Positions 18,801-27,307 of a stretch of DNA of 64,000 nucleotides are shown here, piece by piece. Source of the DNA: Alistipes sp. (GTDB lineage Bacteria; Bacteroidota; Bacteroidia; Bacteroidales; Rikenellaceae). Position numbers and translations under genes: made by a program. Each line of letters starts with the position of its first letter. Position 1 is the first letter of the stretch. The stretch spans positions 28,474-92,473 of the forward strand of contig JAFQOR010000029.1 of the NCBI GenBank assembly GCA_017403125.1, read 5' to 3'. Below the pieces are notes generated by a model. The model searched no databases. It was not told where the DNA came from and worked only from the letters and a program-made list of their open reading frames with translations.

Positions 18801-19344
18801 AGGGCTGAATGGTGTAACCCTTATAGAGCAAACCCTTGTCGTAGAGCTGCTTCAAGAGCCACCACAGCGTCTCGATATACTTGTTGTCGTAGGTGATATA
18901 GGGGTCATCCATATTTACCCAATAACCCATGCGGTGCGTAAGATCCTCCCACATGTCGGTAAACTCCATCACCGCCTCACGGCACGCCTTGTTATACTCC
19001 TCGATAGTAATCTTCTTACCAATATCCTCCTTGGTGATACCAAGCTTCTTCTCTACACCCAACTCCACGGGCAGACCATGCGTATCCCAACCCGCCTTGC
19101 GGTGTACAAGATAGCCCTGCTGGGTCTTGTAACGACAAAATACATCTTTGATGGTACGCGCCATAACATGGTGGATACCGGGGGTACCATTTGCCGACGG
19201 GGGACCCTCATAAAATACAAACGTGGGATGACCCTCGCGAGTGGTAATGCTTTTGTGGAAGGTGTCGTCCTCGCTCCAACGAGCCAACACCTCATCGGCA
19301 ACACCGGCAAGGTCAAGACCCTTATACTCTGCAAACTTCTTCAT
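15859..19344 (-). CDS. ileS: Isoleucyl-tRNA synthetase
   Basis: 1161 residues from ATG 19344 (MKKFAEYKGLDL); ATG 19359 would add five residues. This class I enzyme charges tRNA-Ile. The HIGH signature appears as HHVM in ANGTPGIHHVMART, and the second signature is KMSKRLGN. The editing domain contains LAWTTTPWTLPSNTALCV and GTGIVHIAPTFGADD. The length fits the long IleS type with an extended C-terminal region common in Bacteroidota. It lies 32 bp downstream of yebC and is probably co-transcribed. A strong terminator follows. Confidence 0.97.
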   Translation of the reverse strand: MKKFAEYKGLDLAGVADEVLARWSEDDTFHKSITTREGHPTFVFYEGPPSANGTPGIHHVMARTIKDVFCRYKTQQGYLVHRKAGWDTHGLPVELGVEKKLGITKEDIGKKITIEEYNKACREAVMEFTDMWEDLTHRMGYWVNMDDPYITYDNKYIETLWWLLKQLYDKGLLYKGYTIQPYSPAAGTGLSTHELNQPGCYRDVKDTTCTAQFRILEPKPEMEGWGTPVFLAWTTTPWTLPSNTALCVGPKYDYVAVRSYNPYTSEKITAVVAEPLLFSIFNKKAEGIALDEYKAGDKLIPFEVVGKWKGTELEGMHYEQLLPWVKPVEADEQGNWCEAAGKAFRVILGDYVTVEDGTGIVHIAPTFGADDAFVARQAGIPSLFMINKRGETRPMVDFTGKFYLREELDEKFCNECVEEAYNEYEGRFVKNAYDPQFTVDGRYDEKAAAAAENLDIYISIKLKESNKVFKIEKHTHNYPHCWRTDKPVLYYPLDSWFIRTTALRERMMELNKSIYWKPESTGTGRFGKWLENINDWNLSRSRFWGTPLPIWATEDRSELKCIGSVEELISEIEKAVAAGVMKENPYKNFKVGDMSKENYSTANIDLHRPYVDNIILLSSKGEPMKRESDLIDVWFDSGAMPYAQVHYPFEAKEGFEEVYPADFIAEGVDQTRGWFYTLHAIAVMLFDSVAFKNIISNGLVLDKNGNKMSKRLGNAVNPFEVLKKYGADATRWYMISNSQPWDNLKFDVDGVDECRRKFFGTLYNTYSFFALYANIDGFTGREEEIPVSERPEIDRWILSELNSMIRDVTASLEDYDPTPAARRIDQFVNENLSNWYVRLNRKRFWGGELSKDKLAAYQTLYTCLESVAMLAAPIAPFITDRIFCDLNAVSGRHSDSSVHLATYPKADESLIDGDLERMMSLAQRTSSMVLALRRKVNIKVRQPLHKIIIPVLDKDMAKHIEAVRQLIMNEVNVKDIELISDTTGIITKRIKPNFKTLGPKYGKYMKQIAALVATFTQEHIAAVESDAETILNIDGEALTTTAADFEITSEDMPGWLVASEGKLTVALDITITDELRREGVARELVNRIQNIRKDSGFEVTDKIRVEIEATEQTVAAVESFAGYIAQQTLAVEVKTSEAPAGEKVIDSDLDEAPLKIAVTRV

Positions 19345-19376
19345 AAGCTTAACTCTCATTTTTTCAGTAAAAACTA

Positions 19377-20108
19377 CTACTCCTCGTCTTCGTCGCTATC
19401 GGCCATGGTGGTATAGACGTTTGTCACGTCGTCATCCTCCTCGAGGTGCTCGATAAGCTTGTTTACCGACTCACGCTGCTCGGCAGTGAGCTCCTTCTGG
19501 TCGGTAGGGATACGTACCGACTCACCCGATACCAACTCAAAGCCCTTCTCCTCGATCCATGTCTGAATCTGACCAAACGACTCGTAGGCTGCATATACCG
19601 TAACCTCACCCTCCTCGGCATAGAACTCATCCACACCAAAGTCAATCATCTCCAACTCCATCTCTTCGAGATCGGCACCCTCGGTGGGCTTGAACTTGAA
19701 GACACACTTGTGCTCGAACATGAATCCTACCGAGCCAGAGGTGCCAAGCTGACCACCATACTTGTTGAAATACATGCGCACCGAGGCAACCGTACGGTTT
19801 GTATTATCGGTAGCAGTCTCAACCAAAACGGCAATACCATGAGGACCATATCCCTCATAAATCATCTCCTTGTAGTCTGCCGAATCCTTGTCGGTAGCAC
19901 GCTTGATGGCACGTTCAACATTCTCTTTGGGCATATTCTCTGCCTTGGCATTCTGCATCAAAAGACGCAGACGCAAGTTAGACGACGGATCCGGACCCGA
20001 AGCCTTAACTGCCATCTCGATCTCCTTGCCAATCTTGGTAAACGTACGCGCCATGTGTCCCCAGCGCTTCATCTTTCTCGCCTTGCGATACTCAAAAGCT
20101 CTTCCCAT
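19377..20108 (-). CDS. YebC/PmpR-family protein (translation or transcription factor)
   Basis: 243 residues. The family opening MGRAFEYRKARKMKRWGHM is followed by RLRLLMQNAKAENMPKENVERAI and EMIYEGYGPHGIAVLVE. YebC-family proteins were described as DNA-binding regulators, and recent work implicates members in relieving ribosome stalling at proline-rich stretches. The acidic tail DEEDDDVTN/DSDEDEE is usual in Bacteroidota. A TATCTTTG box (20168-20161) lies about 45 nt upstream of the start. ileS follows after 32 bp. Confidence 0.92.
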   Translation of the reverse strand: MGRAFEYRKARKMKRWGHMARTFTKIGKEIEMAVKASGPDPSSNLRLRLLMQNAKAENMPKENVERAIKRATDKDSADYKEMIYEGYGPHGIAVLVETATDNTNRTVASVRMYFNKYGGQLGTSGSVGFMFEHKCVFKFKPTEGADLEEMELEMIDFGVDEFYAEEGEVTVYAAYESFGQIQTWIEEKGFELVSGESVRIPTDQKELTAEQRESVNKLIEHLEEDDDVTNVYTTMADSDEDEE

Positions 20109-20160
20109 AGTTTTATGTTGTTATTATTGTTAATTTTTGACGTACATATATATAATGGCG

Positions 20161-20168
20161 CAAAGATA
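20161..20168 (-). promoter_or_regulatory. -7 box TATCTTTG for yebC-ileS
   Basis: The minus-strand TATCTTTG predicts a start near 20154, about 45 nt upstream of the yebC ATG. Confidence 0.55.
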
Positions 20169-20254
20169 TAAAAAAAAGATGAAATCGCAAAAGAGTTTTA
20201 GACACACCGCTTTTAGGTTTCGCCCGAAGCCGATATCGGATTGGGTTGTAGCAC

Positions 20255-20531
20255 GATAAATTGAGGGAGGAGGTAGTAGGGAAATTAGAGGGGTTAGGGA
20301 GGTTAGGGAGGTTAGGTATAACGGCTTTCTCCTTAAATTCCTCAAACTCTCTAAACTCCTTAACCCCGCCCTACCCACGAGCGTAACGCTTCGCCTTTGA
20401 GCGAAAGCCAACGAACGATTATAAAGGATGAAGGGCAAGGCTTGCGAAGTTTGAGAAACCGCAGTTTACTTGGCGTAAATGAGGATTTCGAAAACGAGCG
20501 TAACGCAGCAATTCGCCTTTATAATCGTTCG
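20255..20531. repeat. Dispersed purine-rich hairpin repeat, copy 2, with 16-bp inverted repeat
   Basis: A GGGGTTAGGGAGGTTAGGGA arm (from about 20288) pairs imperfectly with a CTCTCTAAACTCCTTAACCCC-like arm (to about 20368) around a TATAACGGC loop. To its right, CGAACGATTATAAAGG (20412-20427) and CCTTTATAATCGTTCG (20516-20531) form a perfect 16-bp inverted repeat enclosing 88 bp. The GAGCGTAACGC motif occurs twice. Confidence 0.6.
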
Positions 20532-20535
20532 GACA

Positions 20536-22842
20536 TTAGTAGAACAGGCCCTTACGCCCAAATATAGCATATCCAAAGTTGAAGGTCAAATACATATTCT
20601 TTGAGGAGCTGAAATTATACTTGGTGAACGCAAGGCTTATAGGACCTATCGGGGTATGATATATAAATGACAAATCGGACATAAAGTGGAGGTTTTCTCC
20701 ATTAAACTTATCGCGCAACATCATGTGTGCACTCAACCTTACATAGAGATTATCAATGATGCGTACCGTGGGCATAACGCCAACGCCAATATAGCGGTTA
20801 GCACGAAATTCGGGCATGTATATCATGCGCGAATGGAGCAGAGGGGCATATTGTGGCGAGGTCATAATTGTTGCTGTCTCGGAGTCGAAACTTGGATGAT
20901 TTGAATAGACACCCTCCAAGGCATAACCAAACGAAAATGCACCGCTATCTACAATATCGGCATAGTGCTCCCATTTTAGTTTTGCGCCCCACCACTGACG
21001 TATTCTATCGAAATAGTCGCCACCCTCGGGATAGATAAGACCCTCTCGTGAATCTCGCTCGTCACGACCATAGACATATATTGCCGAGATACCAAAGAGG
21101 GTTCCCGACGTCGGGAAAAGCGGCTTATTCAATGAGTTATACTCCAACGACACTCCACCGGAAAGATACGAAAAGTCGGTATATTGCATACGTTGATACT
21201 CATCCATCTTGTAGCTATAAAGGTCCTTGCCTCCATTCAACGTCACATCTATGACGCTACGTCGCGTTGGCGCCATACCGGCCGAGAACGACAGAAAGTT
21301 CTCTAACATACGCATAGGCTCGGCGTTATCGACCTTGGTGATGTTACCAAAATTCCCTTTGAGCGTCGTGGTCACATTGAAGTTATAGGAGTAGTCGAGG
21401 TAGAATGGAGTTCGACTTGTAAAGGTTGTGCGCCCCTTGACTCGGGCCATAGTATATACCGGACCCAGAAGGATATCAAGGTTGAAAGATTGTATCGCCC
21501 TACCCCACCATCCATAACGCAGACCAATGTATGCTTGGTTAAATGCCGTAGATGAGATATTACCTCCCACCGATATATCGAACCCCGGCTTAACGCTCAA
21601 TGGCAAATTGACGTCGTAGAGCTCTGTTTCGGTATTATAGACAACCTCCGGGAACTCGCTGTTTACGGCATTATTAGCCAACAGCGACAGATAGTTGTCG
21701 CCAACCTCGTCTAACGTCATAGGATTGCTGTCGCCCCTCTTGCGACCCGTAAGACTCATATGTCGCAACACCATGTCGCTCTGTCTTTCGTCCAACCCCT
21801 CCACTGAAATTTTGCCTACGCGCAACTCATCATCGCCACCACGGAAAGCTGTGCGCTTTGCATCACGTTCCTCACCGGTCTCACGACGTGCAACAAGCTC
21901 GCGGATTTGTGGCATTGCTGCAAGTGCATCGTTATATCCCACAGCGATAATCTCACGCGCCTTGCCAAAGTCGAGTGTCGAGGCATTAACGCTGCGCTGT
22001 ATGAAGACCGAGCGACCCTCGGGCATATCGAAGTCCGAAGGCATGGTTATCAGCGACATAACTTGATCTACGACCGAAGCATTGTCCAACGTCTTTGGCT
22101 CGACCGAGACACAGCACGAACCTATGATTACATCGGGATGAAAGGCGTTGTCGAGCGACTTCCATGGGAAGTTATCGTAACAACCTCCATCGCACATCAA
22201 CGCCGAGTCGATAACCACGGGCGGAAAGGCTACAGGGAGTGCCATCGAGGCACGAATAGCTCGACCGAGGTCGCCACTACGAAGTTCGACAGCAGTATGA
22301 CGCCCTATATCTGTTGCCATGCAACGAAACGGAATCATCAAATTATCGAAGTTACCTTGCGACCGCTGCGTAGCATGTGCAAAGAGCTTATTCAGCGTAA
22401 TATCAATCTCGGCGGTATTTATTATGGAGCCGGGAAGGTTGATGCGACGACGTATATCGTTCTCACCCGCCGGGCGCAAATTTACAGGGATGTTAATCAT
22501 GCTGCTTATACGGTCACGCTCCAAATGATAATAGCCGTAATCATCAGATATTTTACCACTTACCCATCTCTCCAAATCTCCCGACAGAGCTATCTGCTCC
22601 AACTCCTCGATAGTATAGCCCGCAGCATAGAGTCCACCGATAATCGAGCCCATGGATGTTCCGGTGATATAGTCTATCGGGATGTTGTTCTCCTCCAACG
22701 CACGCAAGACGCCAATGTGATAAAGACCCTTGGCGCCGCCGCCACTCATCACCACGCCGACGCTCTGCGCCCCAACAATGGTAGGTGTCAAGGCTAATAT
22801 GAGAGATAAAAAGGTGATTATTGTAGAGTAAAACCTTCTCAT
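20536..22842 (-). CDS. Patatin-like phospholipase with POTRA and β-barrel domains
   Basis: 768 residues from ATG 22842, which yields a signal peptide (MRRFYSTIITFLSLILAL); the frame is open 41 codons further but those residues do not look like protein. The patatin domain has the oxyanion loop GGGAKG (34-39), the nucleophile in GTSMGS (Ser63) and the catalytic Asp in DGG (MCDGGCYDN). After it come a POTRA-like segment (VGKISVEGLDERQSDMVL) and a C-terminal Omp85-like barrel to the end. This resembles the PlpD/type Vd layout, a lipase carried to the outer membrane by its own barrel. Bacteroidota homologues are common; substrate unknown. Confidence 0.88.
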   Translation of the reverse strand: MRRFYSTIITFLSLILALTPTIVGAQSVGVVMSGGGAKGLYHIGVLRALEENNIPIDYITGTSMGSIIGGLYAAGYTIEELEQIALSGDLERWVSGKISDDYGYYHLERDRISSMINIPVNLRPAGENDIRRRINLPGSIINTAEIDITLNKLFAHATQRSQGNFDNLMIPFRCMATDIGRHTAVELRSGDLGRAIRASMALPVAFPPVVIDSALMCDGGCYDNFPWKSLDNAFHPDVIIGSCCVSVEPKTLDNASVVDQVMSLITMPSDFDMPEGRSVFIQRSVNASTLDFGKAREIIAVGYNDALAAMPQIRELVARRETGEERDAKRTAFRGGDDELRVGKISVEGLDERQSDMVLRHMSLTGRKRGDSNPMTLDEVGDNYLSLLANNAVNSEFPEVVYNTETELYDVNLPLSVKPGFDISVGGNISSTAFNQAYIGLRYGWWGRAIQSFNLDILLGPVYTMARVKGRTTFTSRTPFYLDYSYNFNVTTTLKGNFGNITKVDNAEPMRMLENFLSFSAGMAPTRRSVIDVTLNGGKDLYSYKMDEYQRMQYTDFSYLSGGVSLEYNSLNKPLFPTSGTLFGISAIYVYGRDERDSREGLIYPEGGDYFDRIRQWWGAKLKWEHYADIVDSGAFSFGYALEGVYSNHPSFDSETATIMTSPQYAPLLHSRMIYMPEFRANRYIGVGVMPTVRIIDNLYVRLSAHMMLRDKFNGENLHFMSDLSFIYHTPIGPISLAFTKYNFSSSKNMYLTFNFGYAIFGRKGLFY

Positions 22843-22857
22843 ATTGCGAAATTTTAG

Positions 22858-22865
22858 TAACTTTG
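22858..22865 (+). promoter_or_regulatory. -7 box TAACTTTG for the pheS operon
   Basis: Predicted start near 22872 with a leader of about 73 nt to ATG 22945. It lies inside the leader of the divergent patatin gene. Confidence 0.6.
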
Positions 22866-22901
22866 TACGTTCTTTATACCTATAAGGTTTGGAACACCTT
22901 G

Positions 22902-22909
22902 CAAAATTA
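22902..22909 (-). promoter_or_regulatory. -7 box TAATTTTG for the patatin-like gene
   Basis: The minus-strand TAATTTTG predicts a start near 22895 and a leader of about 53 nt to ATG 22842. Because the two promoters cross, the pheS and patatin transcripts would overlap by roughly 20 nt at their 5' ends. Confidence 0.55.
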
Positions 22910-22944
22910 GTACATAATATTGTAAAAACAATAATTTGATATCT

Positions 22945-23970
22945 ATGATAAACAAAATTGAACAACTTTTAAGTGAAATAGAGAGTTTCGCCCCCGCCAC
23001 GGCAGCCGACGTAGAGGCGTTCCGCATCAAGATTCTCGGCAAGAAGGGAGCACTTGGTGCCCTTATGGAGGAGTTCAAGAGTGTCCCTGCGGAGCAGAAG
23101 CGCGAATTGGGTCAGCGTCTTAACCACCTCAAAAACGTAGCTACCGAGCGCATCAATACTCTCAAAGAGAGCATTGGCGCAGCCGCAGAGCTCGATGCAT
23201 CGCGCATAGATGATATGAGCCGCCCGGGCGGCAACGAGCCTACCGGCTCTCGCCATCCCATTTCGATTGTAAAGAACGAGATTGTGGGCATCTTTGCACG
23301 CCTTGGCTACACTGTTGCCGATGGTCCCGAGATTGAGGACGACTGGCACGTATTCTCGGCACTTAATTTCCCGCCGGAGCATCCGGCACGCGACATGCAG
23401 GACACCTTCTTCATCGAGAAGAATCCCGATGTGGTACTGCGCACACACACCTCGTCGATACAGGTGCGCACCATGGAGCGCCAAAAGCCCCCTATCCGCG
23501 TAATCTGCCCCGGTCGTGTATTCCGTAACGAGGCTATTTCGTATCGTGCACACTGCATATTCCACCAGATTGAGGGTCTCTATATCGACCGCAACGTGTC
23601 GTTTGCCGACATGAAGCAGTCGCTACTATACTTTGCCAAGGAGCTCTTTGGTGAGCAGGCACAGATACGCATGCGCCCCTCGTACTTCCCCTTCACCGAG
23701 CCCTCGGCAGAGGTTGATGTATCGTGCTCGATATGTGGAGGCAAGGGCTGTGGCGTTTGCAAGGGTACCGGCTGGTTGGAGATTATGGGTTGTGGCATGG
23801 TTGATCCCAACGTGTTGGAGGCCAACAACATCGATCCCAAAGAGTTCTCGGGCTTCGCATTTGGTATGGGTATTGAGCGTATCGCAATGCTTAAATATGG
23901 CGTTGGCGACCTGCGCCTCTACTTCGAGAACGATGTTCGCTTCCTGAATCAGTTCGAGAGCGCACTCTAA
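22945..23970 (+). CDS. pheS: Phenylalanyl-tRNA synthetase, alpha subunit
   Basis: 341 residues from ATG 22945. It is the catalytic subunit of the alpha2beta2 PheRS. The N-terminal coiled coil (1-90) binds tRNA. Class II motif 2 is CPGRVFRNEAISYRAHC, followed by FHQIEGLYID, and motif 3 is GFAFGMGIERIAMLKYG. A cysteine-rich insert (CSICGGKGCGVCKGTGW) is usual in these PheS proteins. pheT is not adjacent. Four envelope and RNA-modification genes follow closely on the same strand (pheS, TPR protein, EnvC-like factor, ybeY, mnmG). Confidence 0.96.
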   Translation: MINKIEQLLSEIESFAPATAADVEAFRIKILGKKGALGALMEEFKSVPAEQKRELGQRLNHLKNVATERINTLKESIGAAAELDASRIDDMSRPGGNEPTGSRHPISIVKNEIVGIFARLGYTVADGPEIEDDWHVFSALNFPPEHPARDMQDTFFIEKNPDVVLRTHTSSIQVRTMERQKPPIRVICPGRVFRNEAISYRAHCIFHQIEGLYIDRNVSFADMKQSLLYFAKELFGEQAQIRMRPSYFPFTEPSAEVDVSCSICGGKGCGVCKGTGWLEIMGCGMVDPNVLEANNIDPKEFSGFAFGMGIERIAMLKYGVGDLRLYFENDVRFLNQFESAL

Positions 23971-23996
23971 ACACCACAGAGCCCTACGGAGTAAAG

Positions 23997-25733
23997 ATGA
24001 AGATATGGAGATATATTGTGGCATGTACAATACTGCTCGTGGCGACAACACAACTTGGTGTTGCCTCGCCACGACGCACCATAATGCCCGTTAATCCCGA
24101 ATATGCTCCCGACACACTCAACCGCTCGTATCGTCATATCGAGGCGGTGAAGTACTATACGCAACACGACTACGAGAGGGCAACGAAGATATGGCAGAGG
24201 CTCATTGAAGAGGACTCTACCTTCTCGCCGGCACTCTACTACATGAGCATAGTTGCAGAGGGTGACGCCGCACGCGAATACGCCTACAAAGCCTATAATG
24301 CCGACTCCACGAATAAGTGGTATGCCCAAAACTTGGGTGCTCGCCTAATCACCGACGGACGCTATCATGAGGCACTACCTATCTTTCGGCGTCTGACACA
24401 GCTCGACAAAAACAACGCACAACCCTACTACAGTCTCGCCATACTTTACAGCATGCACGAGATGCCATACTCTGCCATTGCAACTATCGATACTGCCGAG
24501 ATGCGCATGGGACGCAATCCCATACTCTCGGAGATGAAAATGGAGCTGCTGGTAGGTGTTGGCAACTACGACAAGGCAATAGAGGAGGGGCTACGAATAA
24601 TCGAAGAGAGTCCCTACGACGTTGCTGCACATGTACGCTTGGCACAGGCTTACGAAATTTCGGGCAAAGATTCGTTGGCATTGGCTACATACAAGCAGGC
24701 ATGCTCGCTCGATGAGACCGATATAGATGCCATATCGGCCATTGTAGAGTACTATCGCCGCACCGGCGACATAACAAATATGCTTGGCTACGAGACCCGC
24801 CTTTTTGCCGATAAACGTATCGAACTCGACGAGAAGATTACGCGCTTGGAACGTTATATGCTCAACTACGACATATACGGTGCCCACTTCTTCCGCATAG
24901 GAAGCATCATCGCACAACTCGCCATAGACTACCCTAACGATCGTCGCGTCATAAAGACCTATGCCACACACCTTATTGCAGGAGGCAACAACGACGATGC
25001 ATTGGAGTATATGCGTCACCATCTCGACGATGCGGAGGCGACTGCCGAGGAGCATATGACGGTGATGCAGTATGAACACCTCCTCGGTGAAGAGGCTCTC
25101 CTCGCCGAAGACCTTAATCGCTCGTTGGAGCGCTTTCCCAACGATATTGATATACTCTCGTTCTCGGGCTTCGTAGCGAGCGAGAGGGGCGACATGAAAG
25201 AGGCTGTCGCGATATTCCGCCAAGCGTTGAAAAACGCCACGACCGACGAGGACCGAAGTATGCTATGGGGCTATATAGGCGACATGTATCACGAGCAAGG
25301 ATTGTCGAATAAGTGTTTCAAGGCATACGACAAAGCACTCCGTTTTAATCCCAATAACATATTGGTACTCAACAACTACGCATACTTTCTGTGCCTCGCC
25401 AACAAGGATTTGAATCGCGCTTTGCTGATGGCAAAACAGGTTGTCGAGGAGCAGTCAGGCAACTATACCTATCTGGATACCTATGCGTGGGTACTACACT
25501 GCCTCGGCCGCGACCGCGAGGCAAAAAGCATAATGCAACAAGCATTGTCGTTGAGTTCGCAGCGCGACCCCGATCTTCTTGCCCACTATGGCGATATACT
25601 TTGGTCGTTGGGCGAAAGGTATGTTGCAGAGAGCTATTGGGACAAGGCGGTAAAACAGGGCTACGACACAGTGAAGATGGAGGAGCATCGCAAAAGGCTC
25701 AAAGAGGAGTCGGAAGATGCCGTGATGAAATAG
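23997..25733 (+). CDS. Exported tetratricopeptide-repeat protein
   Basis: 578 residues. A signal peptide (MKIWRYIVACTILLVATTQL, cleavage near GVASP) is followed by TPR units through most of the protein, for example AVKYYTQHDYERATKIW, AQPYYSLAILYSMHEMPYSA, AHVRLAQAYEISGKDSLAL, LSFSGFVASERGDMKEAV and KCFKAYDKALRFNPNN. TPR solenoids are protein-docking platforms; a periplasmic or outer-membrane location is likely. It sits 26 bp after pheS and 3 bp before the EnvC-like gene. It may belong with cell-wall hydrolase control, an inference from position only. Confidence 0.85.
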   Translation: MKIWRYIVACTILLVATTQLGVASPRRTIMPVNPEYAPDTLNRSYRHIEAVKYYTQHDYERATKIWQRLIEEDSTFSPALYYMSIVAEGDAAREYAYKAYNADSTNKWYAQNLGARLITDGRYHEALPIFRRLTQLDKNNAQPYYSLAILYSMHEMPYSAIATIDTAEMRMGRNPILSEMKMELLVGVGNYDKAIEEGLRIIEESPYDVAAHVRLAQAYEISGKDSLALATYKQACSLDETDIDAISAIVEYYRRTGDITNMLGYETRLFADKRIELDEKITRLERYMLNYDIYGAHFFRIGSIIAQLAIDYPNDRRVIKTYATHLIAGGNNDDALEYMRHHLDDAEATAEEHMTVMQYEHLLGEEALLAEDLNRSLERFPNDIDILSFSGFVASERGDMKEAVAIFRQALKNATTDEDRSMLWGYIGDMYHEQGLSNKCFKAYDKALRFNPNNILVLNNYAYFLCLANKDLNRALLMAKQVVEEQSGNYTYLDTYAWVLHCLGRDREAKSIMQQALSLSSQRDPDLLAHYGDILWSLGERYVAESYWDKAVKQGYDTVKMEEHRKRLKEESEDAVMK

Positions 25734-25736
25734 AAT

Positions 25737-26870
25737 ATGTACAGATTTGCAACTATACTCAAACTTATTGTAGTAGTGGTGCTCGCCACTACCCCACTTT
25801 CGGCATCGGCACAACGCAAATCCACGAAGGTGGACCAGCAACAGTCGATAGTCAATAAGCATAAGCGCGACCTCGATGCTGCAAATAGTAGGGTCAAGGA
25901 GCTGAATGGAAAGAGAGGCTCGGCGCTCGAAGCGCTCAACGCCCTAAACGACAAGATGAACCTGCAAAGTAACCTCATTGCCGAGGTTGAGAAGCAGCGC
26001 GAGATGGTCGAGGCAGAGATGATGCATGCCGACTCGTTAGCAGACTCTTTGTCGCTACAACTCAACGCAAATATAGAGCTGTACAAGGAGGTAATACGGG
26101 CCTCATATCGTGAATACCGACACAACAATCATGCAGCATACCTCTTCTCGGCGGGCAGTTTCTCGGACATTACGCGCCGCATGACGCAGCTAAAACGCCT
26201 CGCCGAGCATCAACAGGCACTCGTAGATGAGATTAAGATGCAACAGACGCAGCTCGACGTGGAACGCGAAACGGTACGTGTGCGCCAACATGAGATAGAC
26301 TCGATAGGCCTTATCCTCGAAGAGGAACATAGTCAGCTGGAACGCGACCGTAAAGATGCGCAAAAAAAGTACAAAGAGCTGACATCGGCGCAGCAAAAGG
26401 CGCTCGCCGAGCAAGCGCGCATGCAGAAAAACTACGACAAGGAGGTTGCCGAGCTACGAAAACTCACCGAACGTAATGCATCGCAGCGCACATTTACCGA
26501 TAAAAGCACATCGCTCAACCTGCCCGTTGCAAACGGCACCATGAAGAAGATGAGCAACAATACGGCTGCCATATATGGCAAAAAGGGCTCTGCCGTGCGT
26601 AGTAACTTCGAGGGCGAGGTGCTGAGTATCGAGCAAGATAGGACAAACCACAAGAAGGTGGTCATAGCCAACGACACCTACATATCGGCATATAGCCGCT
26701 TGGCAACCACCAATGTAAAGGTTGGTGACGTTGTTAAACGAGACCAACAGATAGGCACCGTAGGCATAGCCTACGACCACACCTGCAAAGAGGAGGCGTA
26801 CATTCAATTCACGCTTATCTACCGCAAATCGGACAAAGATATAGACCTAAACAGCTTCTTTAAGAGATAA
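25737..26870 (+). CDS. EnvC-like murein hydrolase activator (degenerate M23/LytM domain)
   Basis: 377 residues: signal peptide to about 25 (LSASAQ), a long coiled coil (about 30-250), then a LytM-fold domain (about 275-377). Active M23 peptidases need HxxxD and HxH zinc ligands. Here the expected HLHF motif reads YIQF and the preceding histidine position is YISAYSRL, so the zinc site is gone. EnvC and NlpD have the same loss and activate amidases instead of cutting peptidoglycan, so this protein probably activates an amidase during division. It lies 3 bp after the TPR gene and 2 bp before ybeY. Confidence 0.85.
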   Translation: MYRFATILKLIVVVVLATTPLSASAQRKSTKVDQQQSIVNKHKRDLDAANSRVKELNGKRGSALEALNALNDKMNLQSNLIAEVEKQREMVEAEMMHADSLADSLSLQLNANIELYKEVIRASYREYRHNNHAAYLFSAGSFSDITRRMTQLKRLAEHQQALVDEIKMQQTQLDVERETVRVRQHEIDSIGLILEEEHSQLERDRKDAQKKYKELTSAQQKALAEQARMQKNYDKEVAELRKLTERNASQRTFTDKSTSLNLPVANGTMKKMSNNTAAIYGKKGSAVRSNFEGEVLSIEQDRTNHKKVVIANDTYISAYSRLATTNVKVGDVVKRDQQIGTVGIAYDHTCKEEAYIQFTLIYRKSDKDIDLNSFFKR

Positions 26871-26872
26871 TC

Positions 26873-27307
26873 ATGATACACTTCTACAATGAGGACTGCA
26901 ACTATAATGTTGCCGGCAAAATGAAGATTAGACGTTGGATAGAGGAGGTGATACGACGCGAGGGATATGTTGCAGGCGATATAAACTATATCTTCTGCTC
27001 TTCGGAGTACCATAGACAGATGAATCGCGATTTTCTCGGTCACGACTACTACACCGATGTCATAACATTCGAAGAGCGCGACAGACGCAAGGAGGGTATC
27101 ATAGATGGCGAGGTATATATAGACGTTGCCACCGTGGAGGATAATGCAGAGATATATAACTGTCTGCCATTCATCGAGATGCGCCGCGTAATAGTGCATG
27201 GAGCGCTACACCTTTGCGGACACCTCGATAAGTCGCCCACGGCAGCAAAACGCATGCGACAAATGGAGAACCGCTATCTGAAACTACTTAACACGCCCAG
27301 CCTATGA
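26873..27307 (+). CDS. ybeY: Endoribonuclease YbeY (rRNA maturation factor)
   Basis: 144 residues. YbeY is a metallo-RNase for 16S rRNA 3'-end processing and ribosome quality control. Family blocks: INYIFCSSEYHRQMNRDFLGHDYYTDVITF and DGEVYIDV, with the metal motif HGALHLCGHLDKS. The usual form is HGxLHLxGYDH; here the last position is not His (HLDKS), leaving two clear His ligands plus His in CGH. I believe Bacteroidota homologues commonly vary here. Its stop overlaps the mnmG start in ATGA, so translation is likely coupled. Confidence 0.88.
   Translation: MIHFYNEDCNYNVAGKMKIRRWIEEVIRREGYVAGDINYIFCSSEYHRQMNRDFLGHDYYTDVITFEERDRRKEGIIDGEVYIDVATVEDNAEIYNCLPFIEMRRVIVHGALHLCGHLDKSPTAAKRMRQMENRYLKLLNTPSL

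Larger units (their letters stand above)
20109..20535. other. Intergenic gap carrying dispersed repeats
   Basis: This 427-bp gap holds the yebC promoter box at 20161-20168, then a long purine/pyrimidine hairpin repeat and a flanking 16-bp inverted repeat. I see no gene. Confidence 0.6.

Noticed and set aside
15844-19416. Very long open frames (626 and 503 codons) on the strand opposite ileS
   Set aside because: Antisense shadows of a well-supported essential gene with no recognisable domains; third-position bias of ileS keeps the frame open.
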